The notes beneath the pieces are model-generated. The model did not search any database. It was not told the origin of the DNA and was given only the letters and a program-made list of their open reading frames with translations. A stretch of 64,000 bases of DNA from Henricia sp. BOLD:AAB3569 (taxonomy: Eukaryota > Echinodermata > Asteroidea > Spinulosida > Echinasteridae): contig JBBELK010000293.1 in assembly GCA_037783545.1 (NCBI GenBank), positions 62,001 through 126,000 on the forward strand, in the 5' to 3' direction. The position numbers were made by a program, and so were the translations under genes. Shown here piece by piece: positions 32,156-43,033 of this stretch; within the stretch, counting starts at the first letter, position 1, and each line of letters begins with the position of its first letter.

Positions 32156-34728
32156 TTTTTTTTTTTTTTTCTTCTTTTTCCACTCAAACGTTTCCAGAGC
32201 TTTTCTTCAAAACGGTTCAAGCTATCAACTTGAAACTTGGTAGGAACATCAATCCCAATGTGAAGGTGTGCACTGAAGTGTGACGTCATTGTGACGTCAT
32301 CGGGTATCAAATTACAACCCAAATATGACTAAAATATGCATGTTTTAAAATGCTTCCGTCTAGAAAACCACGTGACCCATGATCTTCGTATTTGACAGGC
32401 TTATATATCAGATCATGACCTACAATTTTCTTCGTGTGGGCATTTTCATCTGACCCTTCCTTCTGGGGTCAATCTGAGGTCAAAGTTCAACGAAAACGAA
32501 AATCTCAATTTTTGCACTTATTGAGCAACAATGCCCATCAAACCAAGCTGAATCTTTAAGTAACTAGGTACAGGCATAGGTCCTATGGCAGACTTTCACC
32601 AGCGTGTATAATATTATGATGGCATCAAGCGTGACGTCATCGTGACGTCATCAAGTATCAAATTACACCCCCCAAAAAACCAAAATATGCATATTTTAAA
32701 ATTCTTCCGTCTTGAAAACCACGTGACCCATGATCTTCGTATTTGGCAGGTTTATAGATGACATTCTGTTCTACAATTTTCTTTGTGTGGGCATTGTCAT
32801 CTGACCCTTCCTTCTGGGGTCAATTGGAGGTCAAAGTTCAACGAAACTGAGAATCTCAGTTTTTACACTTACCAGCAACAATGCCCATCAAACCAAGCTG
32901 AATCGTTAGTAAATTAGATACAGACATAGGCCCTACGGCAGACTTTCACCAGAATGTATAGTATCATGATGGCATCAAGTGTGACGTAATCATGACGTCA
33001 TCAGGTGTCAAAATACAAAAATTCAAAGGTTATTATTTCCAAAATTCATATCTCAAGAACCGTATAAGATACTTGAACAATTCTTTCACAACATGATAAG
33101 TCTAAATGAACTGAACAAATCATACGATGTCATGACCCCTGTGTGACGCCTACTTCCGGTCCAAACCGGAAGTTGTTCGAAAATGTGCATTTTTTAAGCG
33201 TTTTGAATGCAATAGATTCAAAGTGGTAGTGAATTTGACCATATTTCTACGGAACGAAATGTTTCCACACATGTGGACTTCTTGACTATACCATTGGTGA
33301 CGTCATCACATGGACGGTAGTTACGTAATGTGGTGTCAAAATACGCAAATTTGGAGCTGACTTGTTTAAAAATGCTGTATCTTGAGAACTACAGCAGATA
33401 TTTGCATGATTCTTTCGCCACATTTAAGAACATGATGTTTATCAAATTGTTGAACAATTTGTACACATTGTGACGTCATGATATCGTCACAGGTGTCAAA
33501 TTACAAAAATTAAATGGTTATTATTTCAAAAATTCATATCTCAAGAATCGTAATAGATACTTGAACAATTCTTTCATAGCATGATAGGTCGCAATGAACT
33601 GAACAAATCATACAATGGCATGACCCCTGTGTGATCCAAACCTCCGGTCCAAACCGGAAGACGTTCAAAAATGTACACTTTTTTAGCACTTTGAATGCAA
33701 ATAGAGCCAAAGTGGTAGGGAATTTGACCATAGTTCTACGGAACGAAATGTTCCCTCACATGTGGACTTTATGACTACATATATACCACTGATGACGTCA
33801 TCACGTGCACGGTGGTTACGTAATGTGGAGAAATTATTTGTTAGGTCCCTTGATAATTAAGCTAACTCAGTCGTTTGAGGGCGCTATGCCAAGCCTCCAC
33901 TAATCTGACGATTTGCGCCCATATATAGTGCTCGACTTATAACAATAGAACTTGTATCTAGGCGGCCTGTCTCGGGTCAGAGGTCATAATGTATCTTTTT
34001 AAGGAGGATGTACGTGCGCGTGTAGTGAATAAGTCAGACAGACAAGACATAATAAGCAGGGCTTGATTTACAACCGAGAAAATTGGACTTTTGAAGATGT
34101 AAAACTGCTAGTTTCCGTGGCATCATCGCCAGGAAAGTTGAATGAACACTTGATAGCACAAGGACATTTCCATTTGGTGACTTAGCTGTTGTATCTTGGG
34201 TGTAATTATGTACGGCTCGCCTTACTCGCGGACCAGAGTAAATATGTCTTCTCCCCGAAAACTGTGAATGTGACATGCTGAAAATCATTGCTGTGTTGGA
34301 AATAAATGGACATGGTGGACCGCAACTCAAGTTGACCGGAGCGTCAGTTTAGTCTAGATGCAATTGAACCCCAACTCCCCACACGGCGACAGTAATATGA
34401 TCTCAAATGACAACATCTTTAGAACTGTAATAGATATTGAAAAGATTATTTCACCACATATACATGTCAAAACTTGTTCTTCAGTAGATACTTGAACAAT
34501 CTGTGCACACAATAGTAACGTTATGATGAGATTGACAATTATGACGTCATCAGATACACAATTTTAGCGTTGAATAGTCAGAGTCATGTCTTGAGAATTC
34601 AAATACTTTTTCAACATCAAACAACTCAAGCTTTCAAACAATCTCAAAACTCTGTCGTCATCATCATTTCAATGTTTATGTCACCCGATCACCTTGCGTT
34701 TGTAAAAAACACAAACGCGAAGCTCTAG
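32156..34728 (+). mobile_element. Helitron/Helentron-like non-autonomous unit 2
   Basis: Starts with poly-T and CACTCAAACGTTTCCAGAGC at 32180. It follows unit 1 with moderate divergence, then has an extra subrepeat (about 33485-33830), then about 560 bases not found in units 1 and 3 (33830-34390). It ends CCCGATCACCT, the perfect hairpin GCGTTTGT...ACAAACGC, and GAAGCTCTAG. It lacks the internal palindrome of units 1 and 3. The 98-residue minus frame at 34034-34330 falls in the unit-specific segment and is not recognised. Confidence 0.65.
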
Positions 34729-36394
34729 TTTTTTTTTTTTTTTTTTTTTCTTTTTCTTTTTCCACTCAAACGTTTCCAGAGGTTTTCTTCAAAACGGTTC
34801 AAGCTATCAACTTAAAACTTGGTAGGAACATCAACCCCAATGTGAAGATGTGCATACAAGTGTGACGTCATTGTGACGTCATTAGGTATCAAATTACAAA
34901 CCAAAAATGACCAAAATATGCATGTTTTAAAATGCTTCCGTTTGGAAAACCACGTGACCCATGATCTTCGTATTTGACAGGCTTATATATCAGATCATGG
35001 CCTACAATTTTCTTCGTGTGGGCATATTCATCTGACCCTTCTTTCTGGGGTCAATCTGAGGTCAAAGTTCAACGAAAACGAAAATCTCAATTTTTGCACT
35101 TATTGAGCAACAATGCCCATCAAACCAAGCTGAATCTTTAAGAAACTAAGTACAGGCATAGGTCCTATAGCAGACTTTCACCAGCGTGTTTAATATTATG
35201 ATGGCATCAAGCGTGACGTCATCGTGACGTCATCAAGTATCAAATTACACCTCCCAAAAAACCAAAATATGCATATTTTAAAATGCTTCCGTCTCGAAAA
35301 CCACGTGACCCAGGATCTTCGTATTTGGCAGGTTTATAGATGACATTCTGTGCTACAACTTTCTTTGTGTGGGCATTTTCATCTGACCCTTCCTTCTGGG
35401 GTCAATTGGAGGTCAAAGTTCAACGAAAACGGAAATCTCAGTTTTTACACTTACCAGTAACAATGCCCATCAAACCAAGCTGAATCGTTAGTAAATTAGA
35501 TACAGACATAGGCCCTACAGCAGACTTTCACCAGCATGTATAGTATCATGATGGCATCAAGTGTGACGTAATAATGACGTCATCAGGTGTCAAATTACAA
35601 AAATTCAAAGGTTATTATTTTCAAAATTCATATCTCAAGAACCGTAATAGATACTTGAACAATTCTTTCACAACATGATAAGTCTAAATGAACTGAACAA
35701 ATCATACGATGTCATGACCCCTGTGTGACGCCTACTTCCGGTCCAAACCGGAAGTTGTTCGAAAATGTGCAATTTTTTTGCATTTTGAATGCAAATAGAT
35801 TCAAAGTGGTAGTGAATTTGACCATATTTCTACGGAACGAAATGTTTCCACACATGTGGACCTTTTGACTATACCATTGGTGACGTCATTACATGGACGG
35901 TGGTTACGTAATGTGGTGTCAAATCACGCAAATTTGGAGCTGAGATGTTTTAAAATGCTGTATCTTGAAAACTACAACAGATATTGGTATGATTCCTTCG
36001 CCACATTTAAGAACTTGATGTTCAACATATTGTTCAACAATTTGTGCACAAAATTGTGACGTCATGATGTCGTCACAGGTGTCACATTACAAGATTTCAA
36101 AGGTTATTATTTCAACAATTCATATCTCAAAACGGTGCAAGCTATCAACCCCCAGCTATTGCGGATATGCAGGGAGGAGATATTAGTTACCGGATTAGTG
36201 TATACAGCAGCCGATTTCACGAAACTTTACGCAATTGCGCAAGTCCACTTAGTAATGGCGTAAGTTTCGTGAAATCGGCTGCTGAACTTCCATTTTTGCC
36301 ATTCCACAGGTGATAACAACGTCTGAAATTCATCACAAAATGTTCACTTAACCCGATCACCTGGCGTTTGTAACAACAAACGTCATACCTCTAG
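34729..36394 (+). mobile_element. Helitron/Helentron-like non-autonomous unit 3, near-copy of unit 1
   Basis: Almost identical to unit 1 at a constant offset of 4282 bases over most of its length; the 67-codon frame at 35856 is identical in translation to that at 31574. It ends with the same GGCGTTTGT hairpin and CTAG (36391-36394), followed by TTGCC. The internal palindrome is shortened (36206-36282). Unit 1 plus unit 2 therefore behaves as a larger tandem period with unit 3 as the start of the second round. Confidence 0.65.
36206..36282. repeat. Shortened palindrome inside unit 3
   Basis: The left arm is intact through CAAGTCCACTTA. The central stretch and much of the inner right arm are deleted, and the outer right arm GTTTCGTGAAATCGGCTGCT is retained. 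Confidence 0.8.
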
Positions 36395-36463
36395 TTGCCT
36401 TTTGATATTGTCTTGTAGTTTAATTGTGGTAATGAATACAGTACACTCATTGAGCCCTCCTAT

Positions 36464-36555
36464 CACTATGAGCAACTAACAATAGAAATTGGGCACACAC
36501 CATTGTTAATAACAATGGTTTGTGCCAAATTTCCATTGTTAGTTGCTCATAGTGT
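36464..36555. repeat. CACTATGAGCAACTAACAAT palindrome
   Basis: A near-perfect 92-base palindrome centred on CCATTGTTAATAACAATGG. Other copies: 58831-58917 and a split copy 57959-58010 with 58452-58492. Confidence 0.9.
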
Positions 36556-36859
36556 ACCTTGTGCTATTTTAAAGGAGCATGACCAGAGTTTCTGGAAAAT
36601 AGTTTTCGATGTAACTTACCAATATTATCAAGTAACTCCCATACACACCTCCCATGTCCCAAAAACCCTATTTCTATACCGTTGTATCCACCAGGCTAAC
36701 TGTATATTATTATTGATTGTGTATTTTTGATAGATTTGATACAGAACTGTGGAAAAAAAAATGAACCTTGAACCTTGAACAGAATTGGACAAACTTTTGA
36801 CAGTACCGCTTCTATCCATTTGAAATATTTAAATTGATCAATTTAAATATTGAAGCAAT

Positions 36860-37072
36860 TAGTTTTCTGCGTGTTTCGCACGGATAGCTTGACTGCGTGT
36901 GGTGTACTAACACCCTCTTTCACATGCATACTTGGTACAGTGTATCCACTTGACCGGACTAATTTTTTTTGCTATGTGGAGCACGCGGCAGGTGTGAAGT
37001 ACAAAATCAATATTTTGTTCACCGTATGAGGGAATGGCACAAAGCAACCACAGTGTTGGTTGCTAGGCATTG
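36860..37072 (+). repeat. GCGTCTGGTGT-family repeat, left half before LINE insertion
   Basis: Carries GCGTGTTTCGCACGG, GCACGCGGCAGGTGTGAAG and CAAAATCAATATTTTG as in the other copies. It is broken at TTGCTAGGCATTGG by the LINE at 37073. Confidence 0.65.
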
Positions 37073-38029
37073 GCAGAAACCTAAAGAAGAAACCCATCAG
37101 TATAACTTACACTCTTGGTGACAATGTACTTAAGAGGGTAACAGTCCAAGAGGATCTCGGAATTTTTATTGATAGCAAGCTAACCTTTATTCCCCATGTT
37201 GACTCCGTAATTAAAAAGGCTAATCGTATGTGTGGTTTAATTTGGCGTAACTTCCGCTCACTGAAAAACGAACATGTCCTCCGTACTTTATATTGCTCAC
37301 TAATTAGACCCCATCTAGAGTATTGTACAGTAGTGTTTAATTCTATCTCTGCTTACCAGGCTCACAGGATTGAGAGAGTTCAGTGTCGCTTTCTCAACTT
37401 CATGCATATAGGAACTTATCTACCGGTAATGCTAATTATGTCAACATTGAATACCTTGATCTTTGTGACTTGTACAGACTCCCAACACTAAAACACAAAA
37501 GAGATGTCAATGATTGTTTGTTTTTGTATAAACATTTCCACAACTTTTTCTCTACCACAGATTCCAACCCATTTAGCTTGCATACTCAAGCAATACGGAC
37601 AAGGCATGCACACAAACACATCCTCCACGTCCCATGGAGTCGCATTGAGGTGACAAAGCGTGGCTTTATCTCAAGGATTTCGTCCACTTATAATGGGCTC
37701 CATGGGAAATGTGATGTGTTTGGTGCACCTTCTCTTAACTCCTTTCGCAAACAGGTTAACCATGCTCTTTTTAGTTAAATCTACATGTACGTACAATTTG
37801 TGTAAAACATTTATTCTATTTATTTTAATTTTATTTTTTATATAAAAATTGTTTTTAATTTATTTTCTTAATTTTTATTTTGTTCAGAATGTTTAGTTGT
37901 TGGTCATTCTTTTTGTTTAATTTGTGTATTTTTTTTTTTAATGCTTGAAATGCTTTATTTATGTATACAGAACTTTTACTTGGCGGTCCTTCCGCTGTTG
38001 GATGTGGTGAATAAATAAATAAATAAATA
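37073..38029 (+). mobile_element. 5'-truncated LINE inserted in an older repeat
   Basis: Encodes reverse-transcriptase C-terminal sequence in two frames. The first reads VQEDLGIFIDSKLTFIPHVDSV through SLIRPHLEYCTVVFN and IERVQCRFLNFM. The second, shifted near 37400-37470, reads IEYLDLCDLYRLPTLKHKRDVNDCLFLYK and ends APSLNSFRKQVNHALF. The layout is jockey-like. The 3' UTR ends GGCGGTCC...GTTGGATGTGGTG followed by (AATA)n at 38010-38028. The element splits a GCGTCTGGTGT-family repeat whose halves lie at 36860-37072 and 38030-38118. The frameshift makes the copy inactive. Confidence 0.8.
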
Positions 38030-38118
38030 GACCACGTAGCGACAACAGCGCAGTATGCGACTTTATAAACTGCATCTTTGACGAAGTCAGGGCGCCAGAC
38101 ATTATGCACATGTTAAAA
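38030..38118 (+). repeat. GCGTCTGGTGT-family repeat, right half after LINE insertion
   Basis: Resumes at ACCACGTAGCGACAACAGCG and ends GGGCGCCAGACATTATGC. A few bases of the central GCGTGC block are missing at the insertion site. Confidence 0.65.
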
Positions 38119-39089
38119 AATTTAAGCAATTGTGGTTGTCATTATAATTTTTTGGTGCTGAAGTATTCAAACTACGAGGTGGAATTTGTAAACATAGAAA
38201 CTGGTGAGACAATTTAATTTAACAAAAATTGTGCTATAAGCCCTATAAAAATTATTTCAAGAGATTTCTTTGAACTATGAGAATTTCTAATACCCTAGTC
38301 ACACAAGAGGCGGAATGAGCCGGAATGCCGTCGTTCGTATTCCAGGATATTCGAAGTGCATTATAAAAATTATGACTGCATTCCAAACATTTGGGCCCAT
38401 TCTTGGGACTGGACCGAATGTTTTGCTCATGCAAAGGGAGGTATCTCCTCCCCCAGCCCCCCAGTCGCCCTACCACTTGAAATTTGGCAAACGGAGAAAA
38501 ATACGGTGGCATGGCTTTTCACATAGAACTTTCATTGTTTATTGTTTATTTTATTTTATTTTTGTTAATTTGTAATTTTCCCCCAAGAAAACTGTATAAA
38601 GTGCCGTTTCTCTGGTGTAAAGTACGCCGCTGGGAAGATGTGTATTATATACAGCGTCAAGACTTGCTTTTGGCGTCAAAACAATTAAGTGCCTTTAATA
38701 TATTTTACACCTTTCAAGTTACAGCATCACTTCACAACCGCGAAATGGCAGGAAATCCATTAGACAAAATCCAGACGCCTCTCTGCAAATCCCGGTGTCT
38801 TGGGGCTTAACACCTTAGAATCTTGCAAGTATTTTATAAACCACCGGGCACGCATGAAATAGCAAAACAAGACAACTCTAAAGCACTGTATACCTTTGTG
38901 AAATCGGTCGTGAAATTCATCGGCCGTCTTTCTCTTAATCCATGGCCGTTGAACACGCTCTATTTCCTTCCTTCTAAAGTGGGTTAAAACCATGTACAAC
39001 GAAATATTGCATTAAAGCATTCAACTCGACTATTAATATCAAGTTTCTGATTTTCATGTACATTTTTCTAAGTTTTAAATCCCTAAACA
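38119..39089. other. No gene seen
   Basis: Open frames at 38252-38810 overlap on both strands without splice support or a family match. Confidence 0.4.
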
Positions 39090-39380
39090 TTTGCAGTTAT
39101 CTAAAATTTTACTACACGAGTTGACAAAAAAAATCCAACTAAAAGTGTTGGTAGCAATGGTAACAAACGCCACAAGAAATTGTCCCTTGTAAAATGGTAC
39201 CTTTGTGGGAGGAATAGCCAACTGAAGGTGCTTTTAGAAACAAATGTCTGCAGACAATTTTTTACTATTCATTCAACACAAAAAGTATTACTGCATCTAA
39301 TGGCTGAAATTCTATACAATGCAGTTTATCAACATTATTCTCTAGTTATGTAAGGCTGTTCCTGTTTTAAAAGTTTTCTA
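39090..39380 (+). repeat. CACGAGTTGACAAAAAAAATCC dispersed repeat
   Basis: TTTTACTACACGAGTTGAC and TAAAAGTGTTGGTAGCAATG, continuing to a second block (ATTACTGCATCTAATGGCTG, CTAGTTATGTAAGGCTG). Related stretches: 80-200, 49975-50290 (reversed), 57015-57110 and 59215-59689. Confidence 0.65.
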
Positions 39381-39569
39381 TAATCATGTAGGCCTAATCA
39401 TGTAATCATTGGTAATCTCGAAAATAAGAAATGTTCACAGATTTACGCCAAACTTACACAATATAAACATGATGACCGTAGAAAACCTCCCCTGAAATGG
39501 TTTTGTCTGAAGTGCTATAGTCTTTGAGAAATGAGTAAAACAATTAGTTTTCGTCTCATGAGACGAAAA

Positions 39570-39620
39570 ATCAATTCGCCCCAAAACCATTTCGCCCCAA
39601 ACCACTTCGCCCGAGTGCAA
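39570..39620 (+). repeat. CATTTCGCCCCAAA tandem repeat, short array
   Basis: TTCGCCCCAAAACCATTTCG, then CCCCAAACCACTTCGCCCG; the same unit as 12800-12960 with about two copies. Confidence 0.7.
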
Positions 39621-39639
39621 ACCATTTTTTGACTGTTTT

Positions 39640-40391
39640 CTCAAAAGTTAGACGAAGTATACGGAGCTGGTTTTTGCTCAGGTTGGTTTTAATCATGCAT
39701 ATCTTCAATCATACAGGGTGATAAAACTATTTGTAACATGTATACTATCATGTATACTATCTTTAAATTTACGTCCAGTATTGCACTATATGTTGCGGAT
39801 AAATTTGATTTTGAAAAATAAATACGACAACACGATAATTATTTTGCCCATACATGTAGGAGCTCTCTACTGGAAATATCCAGCGACTATCGGCACCCAC
39901 TCGGAATCATGCTCGAAGTAGGCCTAATGTGCTGCAATTGCAGACGGTCCATGTAGTTAATTAGCTATGGTGCAACATCCCATAACGCAGACGTGACAGT
40001 AACGCGAAAAACAAGTAAATAAATTGAACCGTCTTCTGATCGAGAGTCGAACTATTCCATCAGTTGAACCGAAAAACCAGCAGCGCAATTTCCCCTGTGG
40101 TTGCGCCGTTAGTTAACGCGTTCCGACAGGCACCGTGGCGAGCTCGGGGTGTCATCGCATACGAGACAAATTTAAATTTAAACGGGAACTTACAAATTGA
40201 AACAGTGCTCTGGCTTCCGGATCCCTGGTCATTAGGCAAATTGGATGTTTTGCTTCATAGTAATTAATTCTCAAAACATGATACATAAATTCCACTTTTC
40301 TTAGAAATGACAGCACACCACGCTTCGTGATTTCACACGATAAATACTATCCATTACAGTCACTTTACAATAATTGATGACAGAAATTATA
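39640..40391. other. No gene seen
   Basis: A 67-codon frame at 40064-40267 (ends LGKLDVLLHSN) lies in an otherwise unremarkable stretch. GTTTTGCTTCATAGTAATTA at its end resembles the sequence at 40827-40856. Confidence 0.35.
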
Positions 40392-40467
40392 CTGGACCTA
40401 TCAGGATTCGAACCCGAGGCCTCTGATTCAGGGCAGTTGCTCAGTGCCAGCTGAGCTATAAGGCACC
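40392..40467 (-). repeat. tRNA-like sequence (pseudogene or SINE head)
   Basis: The minus strand reads GGTGCCTTATAGCTCAGCTG, a D-arm GCTC/GAGC, and a T-arm with B-box CGGGTTCGAATCC. The acceptor ends pair only partly, and the anticodon stem is at most three pairs, so a working tRNA is unlikely. Confidence 0.6.
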
Positions 40468-40536
40468 ATGGTATACTCCCTCAGGTTTTCCCTACGAATC
40501 AATTTTTTGATGTTACATGGGAGCACAACCTGTACC

Positions 40537-40608
40537 TTTTAGCTCAGATGGTAGAGCATCTGCCCGATGAGTCAAAGGTCTCGGGTTCGAATCCCGATAA
40601 GACTTAAG
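40537..40608 (+). repeat. tRNA-like sequence, divergent partner
   Basis: TTTTAGCTCAGATGGTAGAG gives a sound D-arm, and TCGGGTTCGAATCCCGA a perfect T-arm. The anticodon arm (TCTGCCCGATGAGTCAAAGG) does not close and the acceptor stem does not pair. It points away from 40392-40467. Confidence 0.6.
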
Positions 40609-41478
40609 TTCTTTCATTCCACGTCCGTTTCATTTCAATGGTGGTACCAAATATTGCGATATTTTCGTTATAACAATTTGGTACATGTATGTCATTTTGA
40701 TTTTTATATCATGGAAATTAAGTATACTTAGGCCTACACTCAGTACTTGATTCTATTATTTCAAGGTATACCAAAACTAATATCCACGAAATGCGTATAT
40801 AAAGTCAGTTTGTCACTCGAAAAGTGTTTTGCTTTACAGTAATTAATGAAGCAAAACAGTATGACCAGTCTAGGCAAGGCTTTGTATTTGGTGGGGTACA
40901 ATTGCGGACGGTGGCTTCAATTTTAGACGTCGTTGCTTCATCCAGTGTATATATATCGATGAAAAGGACCGGTTTGTTTGCTGCCACCAAGAGTCTCAAA
41001 AGTCCCCGAAAATGCTGACTGGTACCCGGACCAATTTATTTTGACTAGACATAGGCTGGATCCGAATTAGTGGCTTTGCCCTTTACCCTTTTCAAATTGT
41101 TACACACCCTTTTGAAAATTAACGGTTATGCGCTCCTAACAATAAATGCATGACGTAATGCCTAGTGCTACTTTAACCACGGTAGTCCACAGTAGCCGGT
41201 CCTCATATTCAGTCGTTGTATGTGGAATATGTGGAGCGGGAACCAGTCTAGTTTCGTCATTGTTCGCTTCACCGCCGAAAGAGGGCGCTATACCGCTTGT
41301 ACACGGGGATGACGCGAGCGTTAAGTTTGCACGCTTGTAAATGAACGATTTTTTAGTGGAGTGGCATATAAAATGGTTCCTTATTTAGTACCTGAAGCGT
41401 CTTTTCGGAAAGAATCGGTTAGTTGATCATAGCTTCAGACCTTGTGTGCAAAACATATGAGACAGGCTGAACATTTTA
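40609..41478. other. No gene seen
   Basis: A 28-base inverted word at 40827-40857 (GTTTTGCTTT ... AATGAAGCAAAAC). Opposing 64-codon frames at 40805-41018 have no recognised product. 41270-41335 is CpG-richer with AGAGGGCGCTATACC. Confidence 0.35.
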
Positions 41479-41563
41479 CGGTCGAGTTGACCCGCAAACG
41501 GTCGAGTTGACCCGCAAACGGTCGAGTTGACCCGCAAACGGTCGAGTTGACCCGCAAACGGTG
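41479..41563 (+). repeat. 20-bp minisatellite, four units
   Basis: GGTCGAGTTGACCCGCAAAC repeats four times with no visible difference, then decays to GGTGAGGTTGA. Each unit holds a GTCGAGTTGAC near-palindrome. Confidence 0.92.
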
Positions 41564-41636
41564 AGGTTGATTTACATAATAAATTCCTGATCCGATCGGC
41601 ATGTAATGTTTGGGTCACACGTCCTCGCACGTTTTT

Positions 41637-41945
41637 AGGTCAATTGTTCTCCACCCTCCCCCTTCCCCTCCCCCCGTGCGCGTGCTGCCCCACCCGAGAG
41701 GTGGATTTGTCACTTTTCGGGTGACAGAATCCCCACTCCTGGGGAATACTTTAGGAGACGAAAATCCCCACCCTCGGGTGCAAAACATGGGGTAACCCAA
41801 AGCATGCACACCTTGCTATAATGCACAGAAATTTGTATATAAATGAGTCAAAGTCCCTACCCTGGGGCACGAAAAGGTGACCAAACCCCCACCTACGGGG
41901 TGGGGCTGCACGAGGGGAGGGGGACATTTGATAGGTGCATTACAG
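41637..41945. repeat. C/G-rich repeat with CACCCTCGGGTG motifs
   Basis: GTCAATTGTTCTCCACCCTC at the left and GAGGGGGACATTTGATAGG at the right are inverted. The middle repeats CCCCAC-CC-TGGGG hairpins (ACTCCTGGGGA, CCTACGGGGTGGGG). Relatives are the fragment at 5755-5790 and 57300-57375. Confidence 0.6.
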
Positions 41946-41954
41946 TATTTCGCC

Positions 41955-42440
41955 ATATTTTATCGAAAAGTTGGCATTCATTACTTTTAGGACACCCCCT
42001 TTTTTAAAATTAATTTGACAGCCGTAAAACTAACTTTTTTGCACTAAAGACACTTTTGTGGAAACAACCAACTCTTCTTCATTCCTGTAACAGTTTTCCA
42101 ACTTTTGGACGAGAATTCTTTAAAAAAAATACAATACAATCAGAGACCGGGTATTAAACTTGAAACTTTCTTAGCCAATAAAAAACGGCCTTTCATGCTA
42201 TACCGAGCATAAAACGCCATCTTGAATTTGTTCAACCTTTTATTTGGCCAGTTATTCCCGTTTTTACAGCACAATTTCCCTCAAATCAAAACCCTGCCCC
42301 GTTTTCACAAAGATAATCTTGTCAATGCAATCTGAAGAAAAGGGTCAAGAGTGGTTTTATAAAAAAATGGCACTTTTAATCTCTTATATGGAACGGTGTC
42401 CTAAAAGTTACGAATGCCAAATAGTTTTTGAATACCAACC
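41955..42440. mobile_element. Degenerate foldback
   Basis: AGTTGGCATTCATTACTTTT, then AGGACACC (near 41970) is complemented by GGTGTCCTAAAAGTTACGAA (near 42398). The 97-residue frame at 42244-42537 overlaps the right arm and is doubtful as a gene. Confidence 0.55.
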
Positions 42441-42774
42441 CTTTTTACCCTATATAGCTCATTGCCTTACCTTTCCTTTTCTTCTCCGTTTCGTGTCCAA
42501 GAAACGCACCAAATCCTTTTGTGTCTTACCGGAATAAATAATCCAAAAACGAACACAACTTCGTGCATTGTAGCGCTATCAAACGTGACTCCACAAGGCT
42601 CTTTCATTTTTCCGTTTGATGTGTCCAAATTCCGGGCCCGTTTCGGATGATTTTCCAACTGCCTGAGGAACATTGTACATGTTTATGTTCAGTTAACACA
42701 TGGGTATTTTTTCATATACATTGAACACGGATTTGGGTAAATTTATATATTGGAATCGATAGCTTATTCAATTC

Positions 42775-43033
42775 TAAGATATACTTCCCACTGACACTTC
42801 CGTCGCAAATGTTGCATTTCTGAGATAAATAAATGATAAAATTACTGCATAAAGTAATGCACAAAATGACGCGGCGAGCGGTCTGTGCGTAAGCGTGACA
42901 ACAGAGGGCGCTGCGCGCGCGCGTGAATGGTTATCTTGTGCACTAACTGAAGGCAATTTTTGAAGAAGAAAACGTGATTTTTCTACAGAAAAGCAACATT
43001 TGCGACAAAAGTGCAAGTGGGAAGTATATCTTA
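42775..43033. mobile_element. Foldback with TAAGATATACTTCCCACT ends
   Basis: TAAGATATACTTCCCACTG at the left, AGTGGGAAGTATATCTTA at the right (imperfect by two bases); GTCGCAAATGTTGC pairs with GCAACATTTGCGAC. The centre has an AGAGGGCGCTGCGCGCGCGC island. Confidence 0.85.

Noticed and set aside
36463-36555. CRISPR-like or Rho-independent terminator palindrome
   Set aside because: The context is a eukaryotic genome, and the same palindrome is dispersed as a repeat family; no spacer-repeat periodicity.
40392-40608. Two functional tRNA genes
   Set aside because: D- and T-arms are good, but the anticodon and acceptor stems do not pair, so pseudogene or SINE head is the safer call.
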